In this document: positions 1 to 18,475 of the stretch, piece by piece
Numbering within the stretch: the stretch's first letter is position 1
Layout: each line of letters opens with the position of its first letter
Assembly (NCBI RefSeq): GCF_004210375.1
Contig: NC_134830.1
Coordinates: 10,664,001 to 10,728,000 of the forward strand
Direction: 5' to 3'
From: Tachypleus tridentatus
Lineage: Eukaryota > Arthropoda > Merostomata > Xiphosura > Limulidae
Length of the DNA: 64,000 nucleotides
The notes under the pieces: generated by a model
Told to the model about the DNA's origin: nothing
Databases searched by the model: none
What the model saw: the letters and a program-made list of their open reading frames with translations, nothing else
Translations under genes and position numbers: made by a program

Positions 1-2950
1 ACTCACTGACCCTGGAGACAAGGTGTTTCCCAATATAACTTGATGGTGAATAACTTTGCAATATATTGCTTCATAAATATACCAGTCCCAAACTGTACCA
101 CTCATTGACTGCATGGGTGAAGCAGAAGGGGATTGCTGCCCATTCCTGCCACACCTAGAGTGAAAAACTTTGTATGGTCAAAATAAGGTTTTCTGGTCAC
201 CCATTTTACTGTTTCTGGTTATGACATTTCTTTGGATTCTCCACCACAATTTTCACTTTCCTTTCTTCAAGTTGAGTGTGGAAATTGTTGCTACTTTCCA
301 GTTCCAAGCCTCTGTGGTGATTGATCCTAAAGGCACATTGCTGAATGTATTCCACAAAATAATCATTCAGTTACAAAGTAGGGTGGAGGTGTACGTGGTG
401 TAATATCCTTCTGTTTGTGATAACCAATGCAATGGAGTGAGATGTCAGAATGCAGTTCATCACTTTGATTGGGAGCTCTCTGTGGATGTCAGTACCCTAC
501 AAAGAGGTTTCAGATCAGAGTGAACCAATCAACATTCGTCCTTACATGGGTTCAGGTTATCTATCTTCCTCCCTCAATTTTCTTTGTCTCTGTTATGGGT
601 GGGTTTGTTTCAGTTCTGCCCTTGGCTATCTATAATTCTCTTTTTAAAGAGATGTTATTGCCAACTTGGATGGTCCTAGCCAGTGTCACAGTTATGGGAG
701 TTGATTCCATGTGAAAAACATCCTTTTGATACCTTATGTCAAGTTTCTGGATCAATAGTCTGGGGCTTATCTGCATGTCACACCTGGGAATTGAGGTGGT
801 TTTTAATCTCCAGTTCTTGAATTTGATATGCAATCTGAAATAATGATGGTGAAAACTGCAGAAAAGTTCTGGAAGAAGTGCATTTTGCTGGCATTGCTTC
901 ATTTTGAAACCTTCAGTTAACAGTTAGAATGCTTTGGTGCCTTTCATAGCAACAAGTAGACCATGAATAACATTTTATCCACTGAGTGGTTGGGAATAAA
1001 TTGTACTATTGTGAATCATGTGTGCTAATTGTAGAAATTAATAATCTCAAAATGTCCTGCAATGGAAATATAATACTTGTCTTGAATAAAAGTCCAAAGA
1101 GGATGTAGTGTGGATTGAATAGAGGAGCAGGAAGCAGACTTCTCAATAAGAAGCAATAGTTGTTGGATGAGATGGTGAAACTTGAAAAAAATACAAAAAC
1201 TTCAGAATTGACTTTCACAGAAGCTGTATATAAAAATCAAATTTGTATTCACTTTACAAATAAAGAAAAAGTATGTTTGGCTTTGGTGCATTATTTAATG
1301 CCATGGGGGTGTATCTTGTTTTGTTATGGATATCAGAGTCTCAAAAATTATGTTTCCATTTTAGAGAGTCCTATATAGGCTAAGGAAAAGTCCTGCTCTA
1401 AAGTGATTCCTCTCATCTGTGTGAATCATAGTGTACATCCAATGTGATTTTTAATCAACAGTGCATCATGTATTTGAATTCAAAGTGAAACTCTGAGAAA
1501 CAGACCAAAATACATTGCATTTATGAAAAAAATTACTGTGTTTTCTTATTTCAAAATGAAAAGACAGAGTTTTGGAACAGGAATAACATGTAATTCAGTA
1601 ATTTTTTTAATAAATCTTTATTTTTATGAGAATAATTCAATGAACATTAAATAATTTACATTTCAAAAGCAGTTAAGTTTTCTAGTACAGTAGTTATAAA
1701 TAACCACAATTACAAATTAATAACAGTATAAATAGATGTTTAAACACATCTGTCATGAAATTATATGTTTGGAAGACTGCATTATTATCTTTCTTTTTTT
1801 AACACATTCACTCAAAATTCTCAACTGACACAAGGTCATTGCAAAATCACTATTTTTCTTTGTTGAAATTAAGTTTATGGGAAGTTTTCCCTGAAGAATT
1901 ATGTACTTCTGCCTCATAGGTCTAATAACTCAATGTATATGTGTAGTCATCACTTATTATGGTTGCCTAGATGAATAAACTTCACTTTTACTAAACTGGC
2001 ATTTTTCTTTTAACAAAAGCTGGTGTTTCTAGTTTGACAACATATAAAAGCCTACAGTGTTATGCAGAGTAAAGCTAACATTATGCTACCAGATTACAGT
2101 TTATTTAAAATTACTTGTTCTATTTATTCTATCAGGTATTGGTCAGATTTCATGTCTCCATATGCTTTTGAAATCAAAAGATAGTAATTTGTAAAGTGAT
2201 ACCTATAAGAGATAGAGTAACAGTGTGCTTTCAGATTGAAGTGTATTAGATGTTCATTACCCTTCAGAACTGTTAATATTAACCACTGTGATAGGTTCAG
2301 TCATTTATAGAGACCTACAAGTATCAATATATAGGTATAAACAGGTGGATCAATTGAATAATTCCTCAATAATGAAAACAACAAACTTTCATAATATCAC
2401 TCGTCTCAATATGCACTAAAGAAATTTTATTCCTGCAACCCACGTTTACTGTATTTATCTCCTACAGTCTGTAGCATGAATGTAAAATTTGAACTCAACA
2501 ATACTGACTATGAGCAGTATTTATTCATTGTGATGTTACTTGCATGCCTCTCTGACTGAGAGACAACTCTGTTTGGCTGATGCTGGCCTAAGCTAATAAG
2601 TCTGTATATCACTAAGTTATAATTAACATACATTACTTGTTCGTTCTCACAGAAATCATGAGGGGGCCTTCATCAAATCTTGGTAGTTTCTATGACTAAG
2701 TTTTGATATCAGAAAAGTACTTAAGCTCAAAAAGATTATATAACAAATGAACCTTTTGAAAACATTCAGATTATTGAATTTTGTTTCCATCAAACATCTC
2801 TGGATAAGGAATATTGCTCATATCTTCACTAGCAAAAATATATGATGTTATAACTTAACCATTTCAAAATTATCAAAGTGAGTTTTTTGTTTTGTTTTTT
2901 TGTAAGTTTTCAAAGGCCCTACTTCCATTTTAATATTTTGCATAATTGTA
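1..2950. other. Gene-free stretch, no recognised feature
   Basis: I see no exon of a recognisable gene and no clear repeat boundary here. The first 900 bases are less A+T rich than what follows and hold several short overlapping open frames on both strands (for example 170-403 and 450-714). Their translations are hydrophobic and match no family I know, so an old mobile-element fragment is possible but unproven. The missing N-terminal exons of LZIC were searched for here by eye and not found. Confidence 0.4.
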
Positions 2951-2959
2951 ATGTATTTA

Positions 2960-4300
2960 AATAAGTCCTAGCTGATTATTTTTCATTTATTCTCTTTAAT
3001 TTTGTAACATATTTTTGACCAGCTTTTTAATCTCAAGTTCTCTGAGTTTCCTGTCATATCAGTCAACTTAATTTTATTAAAATTCATAATGTTTATAAAA
3101 TTTAACCCTTTGCAAGTCCAACCTGCTCTATTGCTTGCAGCCACCTAGTTTTTTTTTTATAAGGAATATGCGTATTTTGAATATCTGAAAGTTTATTTTT
3201 AAACTATTAACATACCATTTGATCAATACCTTTAATTATTTTATTAGCCCAGATAACCACCAATACTTCTTGTTGCATACTTTCAAGATTTGCTGTCAAA
3301 ATTTCATTCTTCCTGAACTCCAAATGCAGTAAAATAAGTAATGATCACTTGCACCCAGATGTTTACCATTTTTCATCTTCTCAACAATTGCTCATATGTA
3401 AGTTAATAATAATTTGAAAAAAGCATTGTTCTTAGTAGGTTCCCTAACCATTTGAAGAAGACATTCTGTTTTTTTTTTGTGATTTGACTCTTTTCACTTT
3501 CCAATTCCTGAAATGAAAATCCTGCTCCTTCCGTGATTGGTGATCTGTAACAAATTTCAACTAAAAGCCTTTTCCTCTTATGTTTGCTTATAAGAAATTC
3601 CAGTAGAATCAATCTCTTTACCGTTATCTTTGATATTCTCAACATCAGTAAAATGTTACATTTTGAACATTAGTCTATTTGTCACTCTTTTTTTAGTGTT
3701 GGGTCTTTATTAAATATTAACTAACTTTCTACATTAAAGAAACTTCTGTCAACAAAATTCTCTACAAGTTCATTTCTGTTACATCAAAATCTACCATTCC
3801 AATTAGAGCTTTAATATGTAGTATTTATTATACTTCTAACATTACAATATAAATAATTTACTTGCCTTTAGAACTACTTTTGTAGTGGTCATCATCACTG
3901 TCTAATCCCAGTTTAAAGCTGTGCTTATAGCTGAATTAATAACAAAATGTAGTTCCTACCCCATTTAATGTAAACCATCCATTTAGCTGATTCCACAAGT
4001 CCAGTGTGCTCAATCTTAATCTGAACATTGAGACTTAGTAATCTACTTATAATGTTATTCCCACAATTAAGTCTTGGCAGTATCCCTGGGTGAATTAAGT
4101 TAGTACGGTTCCCTTCTTTAAAGTCCTTTATCAGCCTTTAATATTTTTATAAGTTAGCTCCCTGATGTACCATTTTGTAAATCATTAGCATCTATGTGTA
4201 CAGCAAAAACTGCATCTCTACTACCAGACACGTATTATATCGCATGCTCTATTGGGTTTAATTAAATCTGTCAGTGTCATATTTAACTATCCTTTCATGT
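2960..4300 (-). mobile_element. CR1-like LINE fragment (endonuclease part), decayed
   Basis: On the minus strand, 3403-3645 translates to a piece resembling a CR1-clade endonuclease, including a stretch reading ICYRSP and a later FFKWLGN segment that corresponds to the end of the endonuclease domain. The flanking bases align by eye with the better preserved minus-strand copy at 49850-53230, for example the CTTGGCAGTAT segment near 4075 versus 52905. They also align with the copy at 13330-14120. Stops and frameshifts interrupt it, so it is a dead fragment. The limits are approximate. Confidence 0.6.
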
Positions 4301-5229
4301 TCAAAGCATTTCAACATTTGTCTGTTATCAGTCTGTTGTACATCATACTGTAAACTGAATGTGCACTGGGTAAGTCCCTTAGAGTGACTCCATGTTGGAT
4401 AAATAATATTGATGATAATTCTGGATTTAGGAAATCTAACTTCAAGAAATGTGGCAAGCTTTTAGTTAACAAGTAAACAGTACATGCCTGTTTTACACAA
4501 AGATGTGTTATTAAAAGTTTGTAGTGAAGATCTATATATGTCTGTAAAATTAATGAACTTGCTCTGACTTGGACTCTTATATTGTAGGTCAAGATTATAT
4601 TAACTTGAAGAATGAAAATGTTTTTCATCTATCAAACCAGTTGCATTTGCCTAAATTCTAGAACCTTCTAAGTGCTCATTTAAAGTTGTTTTTTTCAGTA
4701 TCTCTATGTGCTTTCTCTGGTATTTTCTCTCACACACTGTTATGAAATCAACAGTGTAGGGTAATATGAAAATTTAACTCTGACATAAAGTTATAATACC
4801 ATGTTGAATGGTCTTTTGTATAAGGTCAAAGAGTTAACTTTTACATAGTTATATGTAAAAAAATAAACAGATAAATGTGCTTTGATTCAAGTAGTTAACA
4901 CTTATGTATGCTTTTATTGCTAAACTCATTAATCAGTTTTAATTACAGCTCGAACATAAAATATGTGACACATGCTCTACAAACAAATTCATGTGCAGGT
5001 ATACAAAATATAGCCATTTCTGATAGAAGAAAAATTCAAAGTGTTGTTTGTTTTGTTGGATAATGGATTATTTCTGAAACTGGACTGAATAGGTTCTTTG
5101 TTAGGAAATTAAATTTTGGTAAAAAGGTTTGTTGCAGTTTGTCAAACTTTCTTGAATGTTTTAGTTTCCAGATAAATTATTTTTTTAACTTTGCACACTA
5201 ACAACATAAATCCTAGATTAAATGATTAT

Positions 5230-5945
5230 TAGAAGGGCATCAGAAAGGATTTATGAAAAAATGTTGGCTGAAAATGAAAAATTAACAAGATTGTTATGTG
5301 ATCCACTTACTACTGTTGTTATGTGGTCCTCTTACTACTGTGTTTTGTCAGTCTTTAAATAGTGAGCAGGTACCAGATGATTGTAAGTCGGTCAATGTAG
5401 CTCCTATTTTCAAGGGAGGTGATAAAAATTTTCCCAGTAATTTTGGCCCATTAGTCTTACATTAGTTGTGGGAAAAATTTGGTTAGTCTGTTAAAAAATG
5501 TTTTGCAAAGCCATATAATAAAGTTTATAATATCATTGGATAGTTAACTAAGGGAAAACCCTTGCCTTATAAATCTTTTGACATTGTTTAAAAAGGTTAC
5601 TGCTTATGTAAATGATGGTAAGGGTGTAGATTTGGTACATCTGGATTTTCAAAAGCATTTGACAAGATGCTACATATAATTTTTATACAAGCCTTCTATC
5701 TATACGTGTGGGGATAAGGTATCAAATTGAATAGAAGAGTGGCTGGAGGGAAGAAAGCAGAGAGTTAGATGTGAAATTATAGTAACTGGATTAATGTCTC
5801 AAGTGGAATACCTCAAGGTTTAGTGCTATGACCTTTACTGTTTGTTATTTACATCAGTGACATAGATGAAGGAATGGTCAATAAGTTACTCACATTGGAT
5901 GTGAACTAACTGTGATTAGCAAGTCTGATGACACATAATGCTAAA
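5230..5945 (+). mobile_element. CR1-like LINE fragment (reverse transcriptase part), decayed
   Basis: Read across frames, the plus strand gives the order of a CR1-clade reverse transcriptase: a VPDDCKSVNVAPIFKGGDK block near 5370-5430, a LDFQKAFDK-like block near 5640-5670, a SSGIPQG block near 5800-5820, and FVIYISDIDEG near 5835-5875. The catalytic box is reduced to SDDT near 5920. Several stops and frameshifts separate these blocks, so no functional enzyme can be made. A SINE-like tail follows directly at 5945. Confidence 0.75.
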
Positions 5946-6012
5946 AGTCAAGTTTCAGTACTCTCTGTAGGCAGAGTACAGAGTCCATTATGTAGCTTCG
6001 TGTTTAACAACA
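5945..6012 (+). repeat. 3' part of a second SINE-like family
   Basis: A short segment with GGCAGAGTACAGA, then GTAGCTTCGTGTTTAACAAC, matches the 3' half of the repeat at 12990-13107 and, inverted, that at 20973-21126. It abuts the CR1-like fragment, so it may be an insertion into it. Confidence 0.5.
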
Positions 6013-6190
6013 AATAGATTTAATGTTAAGAATCTTTTCTTTCTTTTTTTGTATTGTAAGGGTTATACTTAAACAGAAAATATATAGTAGGTAAGTGCAT
6101 TGTATTGATGGACTTGTGGAGAATAGGTCAAAAGTTCATAAAATACATTGTTATTATATCTAGTTATTTTATTTTAACTCATTCTTATAG

Positions 6191-11273
<5,083 letters not shown>

Positions 11274-12985
11274 TAGAAACCAAAACCATTTTTATCAGCC
11301 AAGAGAGATATCTTAAACTTGGAAATTAAGTATGGTAATGTGACATAAAGTTTTGTTGGTTTCTAGAAGATGAAGAGCTCAGATACTCATGATTTATAAC
11401 AATGTGATTTACCTAGTTTTACCTGGATGAGCTGCTTGATTATTTTAAAGCTAAAAATGTAGTTCTGGTGGGGAAAAAAATCTTCTTGCCCTATACCTAA
11501 TCAAAACACTTTGAACCAGAAATACATGTAATAAGACAAGCACAGTTTTAGGCTTATTTTAAATTAGGTAACATCTTCCCGTTAATTCTGATATATACTA
11601 GCATTTACATATTAATAAACAACTTCAAATTTTGAATTATTGATGGAGAGCATACATGTAAATCAACATTCTGTTGTACTTCTTCAACTAGTTCTGAACA
11701 AGAAAGCCAGAAGCAGTTGGAGTGTACTTATTATTAAATTGCTAGAAAATATTAATATTTACGAAAAAAAACTACATCCCATAATATATATAGTTGCCTT
11801 AGACATATTCTTAAAAAGTCAGAACTTTGATTCACTTGTATGAGCAATATTTAGTTTTGATTTTAGTAGCTGACTCTGCAAAAACAATTTTCAAATTTTT
11901 GTTGACATATTAGTCTGTGTGTGTATGTAATGTTCATAACAAATTTTGGTGATTTCATCAGTAACATATTTAAGTTTACTTTTATGTTATTTAGTTTGAA
12001 AAAAATATTAAAATAAACTGTTAAGAAAGAAAATTAAATAGATTATGCATACTAGAAAAGGTTCAATCACAGATTGTTTAAACAAAACATACTAATAGAT
12101 TAAACGTGAAACATTTAGAATGAAATTGAATATTGCTCGTACGTTCAATATTTTATTAATATGTGTTTCTGTAGCCAAAATTCAGAACAGCATTGTAAGT
12201 GTATAACCAGTAGATGCAAATTGATAGAAAACAGATTTATGACTTGCATAAAAGTGAATTAATCCATCGAGCTAGTAAATATAAAGCTTAGATAAAAATT
12301 AAAACAACTTTTATTTTATGAATAAATGTGAGTTATCTTCTTCATTTATTAAAATAATCCATACACATAGTGTTTATTTTAATACCTGTTGAAGGGTAGT
12401 TAATAACAGTTTTTCTTGAAAGGTAGAAGTTCAAACATTTTGAAGTTTCTTTGCTGTATTACTGCTTTTAATTTTTATAAATAAACATTGTAATTCTAAA
12501 GCATTTTTCAGGGTTTGTAATTTTATTTGATGCAGTTAGGTTACAACAGGAGTTATTTATTGGTGTTTATATGTATGCTTATTTCACTCTTAGGAAGATG
12601 AATTTTCTTTATGCTTTAAGAAATAAATTACTAAAACCTAGTAGTTTCTACAGGAAAGTCTGAAATCGTCAAGTCTTTATAAGTAAAGTGTTACTACAAG
12701 ATGTGTAGGAAATATATTTATTAGCATGGATAACATCTTATATTTCATCTGTAGAAATATATACACCAAAATTCTGTTTATAAGAAACAAGATTCAAATA
12801 TATCATCTGGCAATAACAGTATAATGTGTGTATAATAATAATATTCAATTGGAGTTAGTCATGTATTTAGGGCAAAGCTAAAAATTAACCTGACTTCAAA
12901 TGTACTTTTCTTACATATCTTCTCATAATTATTAGAGTGCATTATTTCATCACTCTTTGCCCTTGCTGTTAATGATATTTTTGGC
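11274..12985. other. LZIC 3' flank and gene-free DNA
   Basis: The start is probably LZIC 3' UTR, with AATAAA at 11613. The rest is A+T-rich sequence in which I see no gene or recognised repeat. The open frame 11640-11843 resembles nothing I know. Confidence 0.5.
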
Positions 12986-12989
12986 AATG

Positions 12990-13107
12990 AACCCAATGTC
13001 TCATGAGTTTGCAGACCCACAATGTTAGAAACAGGGTTTCAGTATCCATGGTGGGCAGAGCACAGCTAGTCCATTTTGTAGCTCTGTGTTTAACTACAAA
13101 CAAGCCC
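12990..13107 (+). repeat. SINE-like repeat, second family
   Basis: It contains CAGGGTTTCAGTATCCATGG (a B-box-like segment) followed by TGGGCAGAGCACAGCTAG and GTAGCTCTGTGTTTAACTAC. This arrangement recurs at 5945, inverted at 20973-21126, and as a head only at 42088. The tRNA-like head is worn. Confidence 0.6.
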
Positions 13108-13329
13108 ATGGGGCTTGGCCATCTAAGGTGACTTACATCAGTCCTGTGTGTGCAGTTTTAATTTTTTTTAAATTTAATATACCTGAGTTCAACTTTACCT
13201 ATGTCAAGGTTAGAGTGGGCAGTTATTAATTTATAGGCCTGGGAATCTTCTTAAGCTCACAGTTCATGTGGTCATTTTGTTTACTGTTGTTTCCATCTAG
13301 CAGCTGTTGAGAATGAAGAATATTGCTTA

Positions 13330-14120
13330 AGCCTTCATTACTAAAAAAATAGAGAAAAAGGAACTTTTTAATAATCGATCAATCTCATAATCATCTGATA
13401 ATGACCCTCCTGTATCATTCATCAAAGATCTTATGCCCATCCTAACATTTTGTTTGCTTGTAATATGTAATTGATGAAACCCTAAACATTTGTTTTTATT
13501 TTTTATCATGCATCATTGTTTAATTTCCCTTTTAACCAGCTTTTTTATCTTTTTTTTTATTTCCCATCATTGCAGTAAATTCAACATTCTTATATTTATA
13601 ATGCTTGTCTTTAATTTTATTCTTTATGAGCCAACCTGGTTTTAGTACTTGCAGCCACTCTTTTTTTATGAAGAACATACTTGTCTGGAATATGTAAAAA
13701 TGTATTTTAGAAAGTTCTCATATTTGATCAGTATCTCTAACTAATTCAGTTATTCAATTTACAATAGATATCTTTTCTCATTTCTTCAGAATTTGGTTTT
13801 TTTTTATTTGAAACCAAAATTGTATTATTCCACATCTCCATGTGCACCAAAATATCAAATCTGATTCAGTAATGATCACTTGCATTCAAATATTTCCCAG
13901 TGTTCACCCTATCAACCATTTCTTTATTAGAAGCTAACAATAAATCTGAAATAGTGCTGTTCCTAAGTGCTCCAAACTGTTGAATAATTCTGAATGCTTT
14001 CTTAAAACTTGTCTCCCTAATGATTTGACTCTTTAACAAATTGCTGTCTGTGTGAAATTAAAGTCTTCATTAATTATAACCTCATTAATAGTTGGATTCT
14101 TTATCTTCCCGTATAGTTCC
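13330..14120 (-). mobile_element. CR1-like LINE fragment, decayed
   Basis: The minus strand encodes a GSLSDDYEIDRLL segment at about 13350-13430, a typical linker between endonuclease and reverse transcriptase in CR1-like elements. The sequence then runs toward the endonuclease and aligns with the minus-strand copies at 2960-4300 and 49850-53230, for example the GAGCCAACCTG and CTTGCAGCCA segments near 13630-13665. Stops and frameshifts are frequent. Confidence 0.65.
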
Positions 14121-14129
14121 TCATTAATT

Positions 14130-15230
14130 TCAATATATTCTAATGGTTATTTGTATACTAGCCAATAACAATGTCTACAAGGATATAAGAAAGAGTGTAA
14201 ATTGGCTCATGGATGGATATACCTCTTATTACACTACTTACATTCTTTGTATTGAACTGTTTGGGGTATTATCTTTATTAAGCTGTGAAAAGTCCATACT
14301 CATGCATATAACTGAGAAAGAAACACTTGAAAAACTCAGACTAAAAGATTACAACTTGGAACAGGATCCAAAACAGTTGTGAAAAATTCAAGGTAGAGGT
14401 GGCAGAACATATACTGAAGCTGAAAGGTATAGAAAATGAGAAAGAGAGATCAATTAGAACAGAACAGAATTCATTAGAAATCCTTTAAAAAGCAGAAAGA
14501 GGTACACAAGCAGCAGGATCCACAGTATATGAAACCAATTTTAGAAATTAGCAACTGGAAATCAAAGAGTAGAATTGAAAAGGAAAAAAGGCAAAGTCTT
14601 CTTGTAGAGGTATTAATTTTAGAACCAACTACAATAAAATTAAATGGTAGAAAGCAGTGGGAAACAACTGGTGGCTGACCCACAGTTAGAAATGCCAATG
14701 ATAATGAATGTACTGGAGAGAACTGTTTCAACAATAAAAAATGAGGTTCTGTACCAGACACAGATGGTATGAGACACTACAAAATCAAAATTATCTTCAT
14801 GGAAGAGAATACAGATATATTTTAAATAATCAATTTGTCAGGAATGAATGAAAAATATAAAATGTCCTCAGAGACTGCTCATTGGTGGTATTACTCAAAC
14901 TCCTCAGGTATCATTACATGAAGAAACCTAGACTAATATCAATGTAAAGATAAAGCCAATGAAAAAGGTACCAGCAAAAAAACTCTCATGAGAGCATAGT
15001 GGGAGAGACAAGACCAGAGGTTTTCAACTTGAAATATAAGTGTATATATATAGCCATTATATTATTAGTTTTGTGCTTGAAGATTTGACAAGCACCACTT
15101 GGAACAACTATATCTCATATTTTCTCAAGACAGCTGGGTCATCTTCATGTTAACCTGAAGATACAAACAAAGTTTTAATACCCATATCAACCATCTTCAG
15201 AATACTTTTCTGCATCAAGTAGGTTTCTAA
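14130..15230. other. Unassigned, weakly coding-like stretch
   Basis: The plus strand is purine-rich and has an open frame at 14143-14382 ending in a charged, possibly coiled-coil segment. Beyond it, short charged segments continue with many stops. This could be the eroded gag-like part of a retroelement, but I recognise no domain. Confidence 0.25.
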
Positions 15231-17390
15231 TCATCATGGACAATTTTAAGCCACCAGAGAGGTTTTTGAATAATAATGTTCACAATCCATGAAAGGCATT
15301 GTTAGCTGCTACATGTATTAGAAGGTTTCTGACATATAAAAGGTACAAATAACTGTATCAGTTACATTGTTTCTGATATAAAAATAGCACAAAGAATTGC
15401 ATGAATTAAAATGTTTACAGCCTCTAAACAATTGCTGTTAACTATGAATCACAATGTTTCCAGTATATGTTTAGAATCTGTAAATGTATCAATAATGCAA
15501 ATTTCAAGTGTTAAAAGTTACAAATTATTACAATGCTCATGATCTATAAAATTCTTGATGTTATAAGATTTATTAATCATGATCTAAAAATGTTATGGGT
15601 GGCTTCATGAAATAGAGTTTACAATCATTAAAAGCTATTAGTAACCACATGAATCAAAATGTCATAGATATATGAAAGTTATTTACTACTTTATGAATTA
15701 AAAACTTGTAGATTTGCAAAAATTACTGCTTGCTCACTATAAAAATAACTGTTATAAATATATAAAACATAAGACTAACTATATCCATCACAAAATATCC
15801 AACTTATGAAACCTACAGATATTTGCATAGAGTGCATTGTTTGTGATCCATAAAAGTGACGGATAACTACATAAATTACAATATTTCCCATCTATAAAAG
15901 GTGGGGATACCTGTATTAATTAATATGCTTCTAGTTTAAAAAGTTACAGATATATACATTAAACAAAACATTTCTTATCTATAACAGTTACAGATAACAT
16001 GAACAAAATGTTTACCGTCAATAAACTAATGGATGACTACATGAATTATAATGTCACTTACAAAGGAAAGTTGTGAATACATTCATGAATAACTGTGTTT
16101 ATGATCATGAAAAGCTATTAATAATTACACAAATTAGAATATTTCCTACTTACAGTAATTACTGATAACATCATGAAGTGTTACAGATCTGTAAAAGGCA
16201 CCATAACTACATGCACTACAACATATCTGATTTATCAAAGTGAAATATAAGTTGAATTACAATTTTTAAGCTTTATTGATAAATGAATTAAGTACAGTGT
16301 TTGTAATCTGCAGAAATTACTAATAACTACATGAATTAAAATGTTTTTGATCTCTCAGAGTTATAAAGGGCTTCATAAATCGCATTGCTTAAGATATATA
16401 GGAGTTACAGATAGGTAATTAATTTACAATCTTATTAACCTACAAAAGATAAATACATAACTTGTGATGTTTATGAACCATAAAACTTTTGATAACTATA
16501 TTAAATCTAATGTTTATAATCTATAAAAGTATGGATAATTGTATGAATTTAATTTTTTGTTAATTATTAAAGATAAAAGATAAATACATGAATTGAAAAG
16601 TTTACAATGTATAAAGTTTTCAGATAACTGTGTGAATTAGTGTTCATGAGCTAAACGTTATATGAAAAACTACATGATCTAGAATTTTTACATCTGAAAA
16701 CGACTTTGGGAATTATAATGTTCACAATCAATGAAATTTACAGATGTATATATAATGATTACAAAGCTCACAAATAACTGTCTGAATAAAATGTTCTAGG
16801 TATATAAAAGTTATGTATTACTTCATGAATTAGAAATTTATTTATAATTGTTTCTGATAATTTGTTGAATTACAATGCTTAAAATAATTAAACATTATTC
16901 AAAGTACTCAAATTAGAACGTTTCTAATGAATAATTACTGAGAACTACATAGCTCTAAAAAATGTATGAGCAACCCCATCTGTTAAAGCTAAGAATAACT
17001 TGAATTAAAATATATTTATGATTTATAGAATTTACAGATAACTACCTGGATACAATGTTTCTGATTTACAATTATTGAAAACTACATATTATATTACTAT
17101 AGATTTGTATGAATTACATTATAAACTATATATAAAAAATGAAGATAACTTCATAAACTACAATGATTATGACCTAAAAATTTGTTGATAACTTTACAAA
17201 ATACTGTGTTTGAGATCTGTAAGATATATGGTTGATATCACAATACAAAATAATTTTAATCTATAAAAAATAAGGGTAAAACATTGGCTTACAATGTTTC
17301 CTAACTACAAAGGGTACAGAAAATAGCTTGAAATGCAACATTTATGATTAAGAAAAAAGTACTGATTGTTGGATATACATGACTGTTTAA
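15230..17390. repeat. Highly degenerate tandem satellite, unit roughly 40 bp
   Basis: For about 2.1 kb the same words return in order at a spacing of about 40 bases: ATAAAAGTTACAGATAACTA, then CATGAATTA, then CAATGTTT. Copies differ by many substitutions and small indels, so exact period and copy number cannot be read by eye; roughly 50 copies is a guess from length. No coding potential is seen. Confidence 0.7.
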
Positions 17391-17399
17391 ATTAAGTGT

Positions 17400-17760
17400 G
17401 AGTGTTGTTATTTAGATGGTGTTAGTACACTGCAACTCTTAAATTTAGTTGTATTTTTAGAAGTGTTACAGTACTTAACTCTGTACTTTTATAACATTTG
17501 TGAACTAGTGCTTGTTTTACTATTGCATCATGTTACTAGAACCTTCTGAGTTTTTATCATTGTTTTGATCGAGTATTATTACACACTATAAAAGTCTCAA
17601 TCAGGCTATAAATATGCGTACAAAATTTTGCTCAATTTGGTTATATTGAAGATAAAACAAAATAGATAGTTTTTTATTTATATAAGTAGACCTAGACTCT
17701 GCCATTGTAAGCTTAATCATAAAGAGCATAAAGTGGCAATTTTTAAAATGAATTATCACA
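17400..17760 (+). repeat. Left LTR-like segment of Gypsy remnant
   Basis: It aligns with 21690-21985. Shared words in the same order include GCTTGT, CCATGTTAC / TCATGTTAC, AGTATTATT, ATCAGGCTAT...AATATGC followed by TACAAAAT, TAGACCTAGACT / TAGGTCTAATCT, and CATAAA...AGTGGC / AGTGCC. The two copies flank gag, protease and integrase remnants in the same orientation, as LTRs would. They are strongly diverged, so the insertion is old. Confidence 0.6.
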
Positions 17761-17878
17761 GACTGTATTGTAAAAACAGAGAAGACAAAATATAATTCAT
17801 ATTGTTTATTGTGTTCTAAGGTAATTGAACTAGACAGTATGGATTTTGATGTAAAAGATACAGTTACTTAAAATTATG

Positions 17879-18015
17879 GATAAAACTGGAATATAAACCC
17901 TTATAGCCTGAGTGCTTTCAAAAGGTGGATCTTTCTTCTTGAGGGGCAATCTGAAGAAGAAAGATCCACCTTTTGAAAGCACTCGGGTTATAAGGGTTTA
18001 TATTTCAGTTTTATC
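17879..18015. repeat. Foldback element with 62-bp inverted arms
   Basis: Arms at 17879-17940 and 17954-18015 are reverse complements with three mismatches in 62 positions, separated by a 13-base loop. It has no coding capacity. The structure is that of a miniature foldback element, and its transcript would form a near-perfect hairpin. It lies between the left LTR-like segment and gag of the Gypsy remnant, so it probably inserted later. Confidence 0.85.
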
Positions 18016-18220
18016 AAGACTTTTTGAGCTTATGTGTTTTTAGCATATCATAATTAAAAGTATGGATAAAACTATGATAACTAACAATATAGTGGCAAGC
18101 TTTAAAGTGAAATTATTACTGATTATATTATAATAACAGACCAGAAAAGAATAATTTATTGTTAGTCTGTGTGCTATGGTAACTGGTCCTGCCTGTGTGA
18201 ACTTTGAGAAAAGGAAGATT

Positions 18221-18475
18221 CCTGGCATGGCCAGATAGGTTAAGGCATTTGACTCGTAATCTGAGGGTCGTGGGTTCGAATCCCAATTGCACCAAACATG
18301 CTCACCCATTCACCCATGGGGGTGTTATTAAGTTGAAAAAACAATTCTCCTATTTGTTGGTTAAAGAATAGCCCAAGAGTTGGTGGTCGGTGGTGATAAC
18401 TAGCTGCCTTCCCTCTAATCTTATGCTGCTGAATTAGGGAGGTTTAGTGCTTTGTGTGAAATTCAAAAAACAAGC
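18221..18475 (+). repeat. tRNA-derived SINE, plus orientation
   Basis: The head contains GGCATGGCCAGATAGGTTAA (A-box region) and GGGTTCGAATCCC (B box) and ends in CACCA. The anticodon loop can be read as CTCGTAA, suggesting a threonine tRNA (CGU) ancestor, though stem pairing is imperfect. The body carries the family words GTGGTGATAACTAGCTGCCT and AATTAGGGA and ends in AAATTCAAAAAACAAG. Other copies are at 24390, 32140, 32578 and 42292. Confidence 0.85.

Noticed and set aside
170..714. Short plus-strand open frames near the left edge
   Set aside because: They have mutually overlapping frames, no family similarity, no splice signals linking them and no conserved motif.
18221..18295. Possible functional tRNA gene
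   Set aside because: The head continues directly into a SINE body, other copies exist with target duplications, and acceptor and anticodon stems are imperfect.
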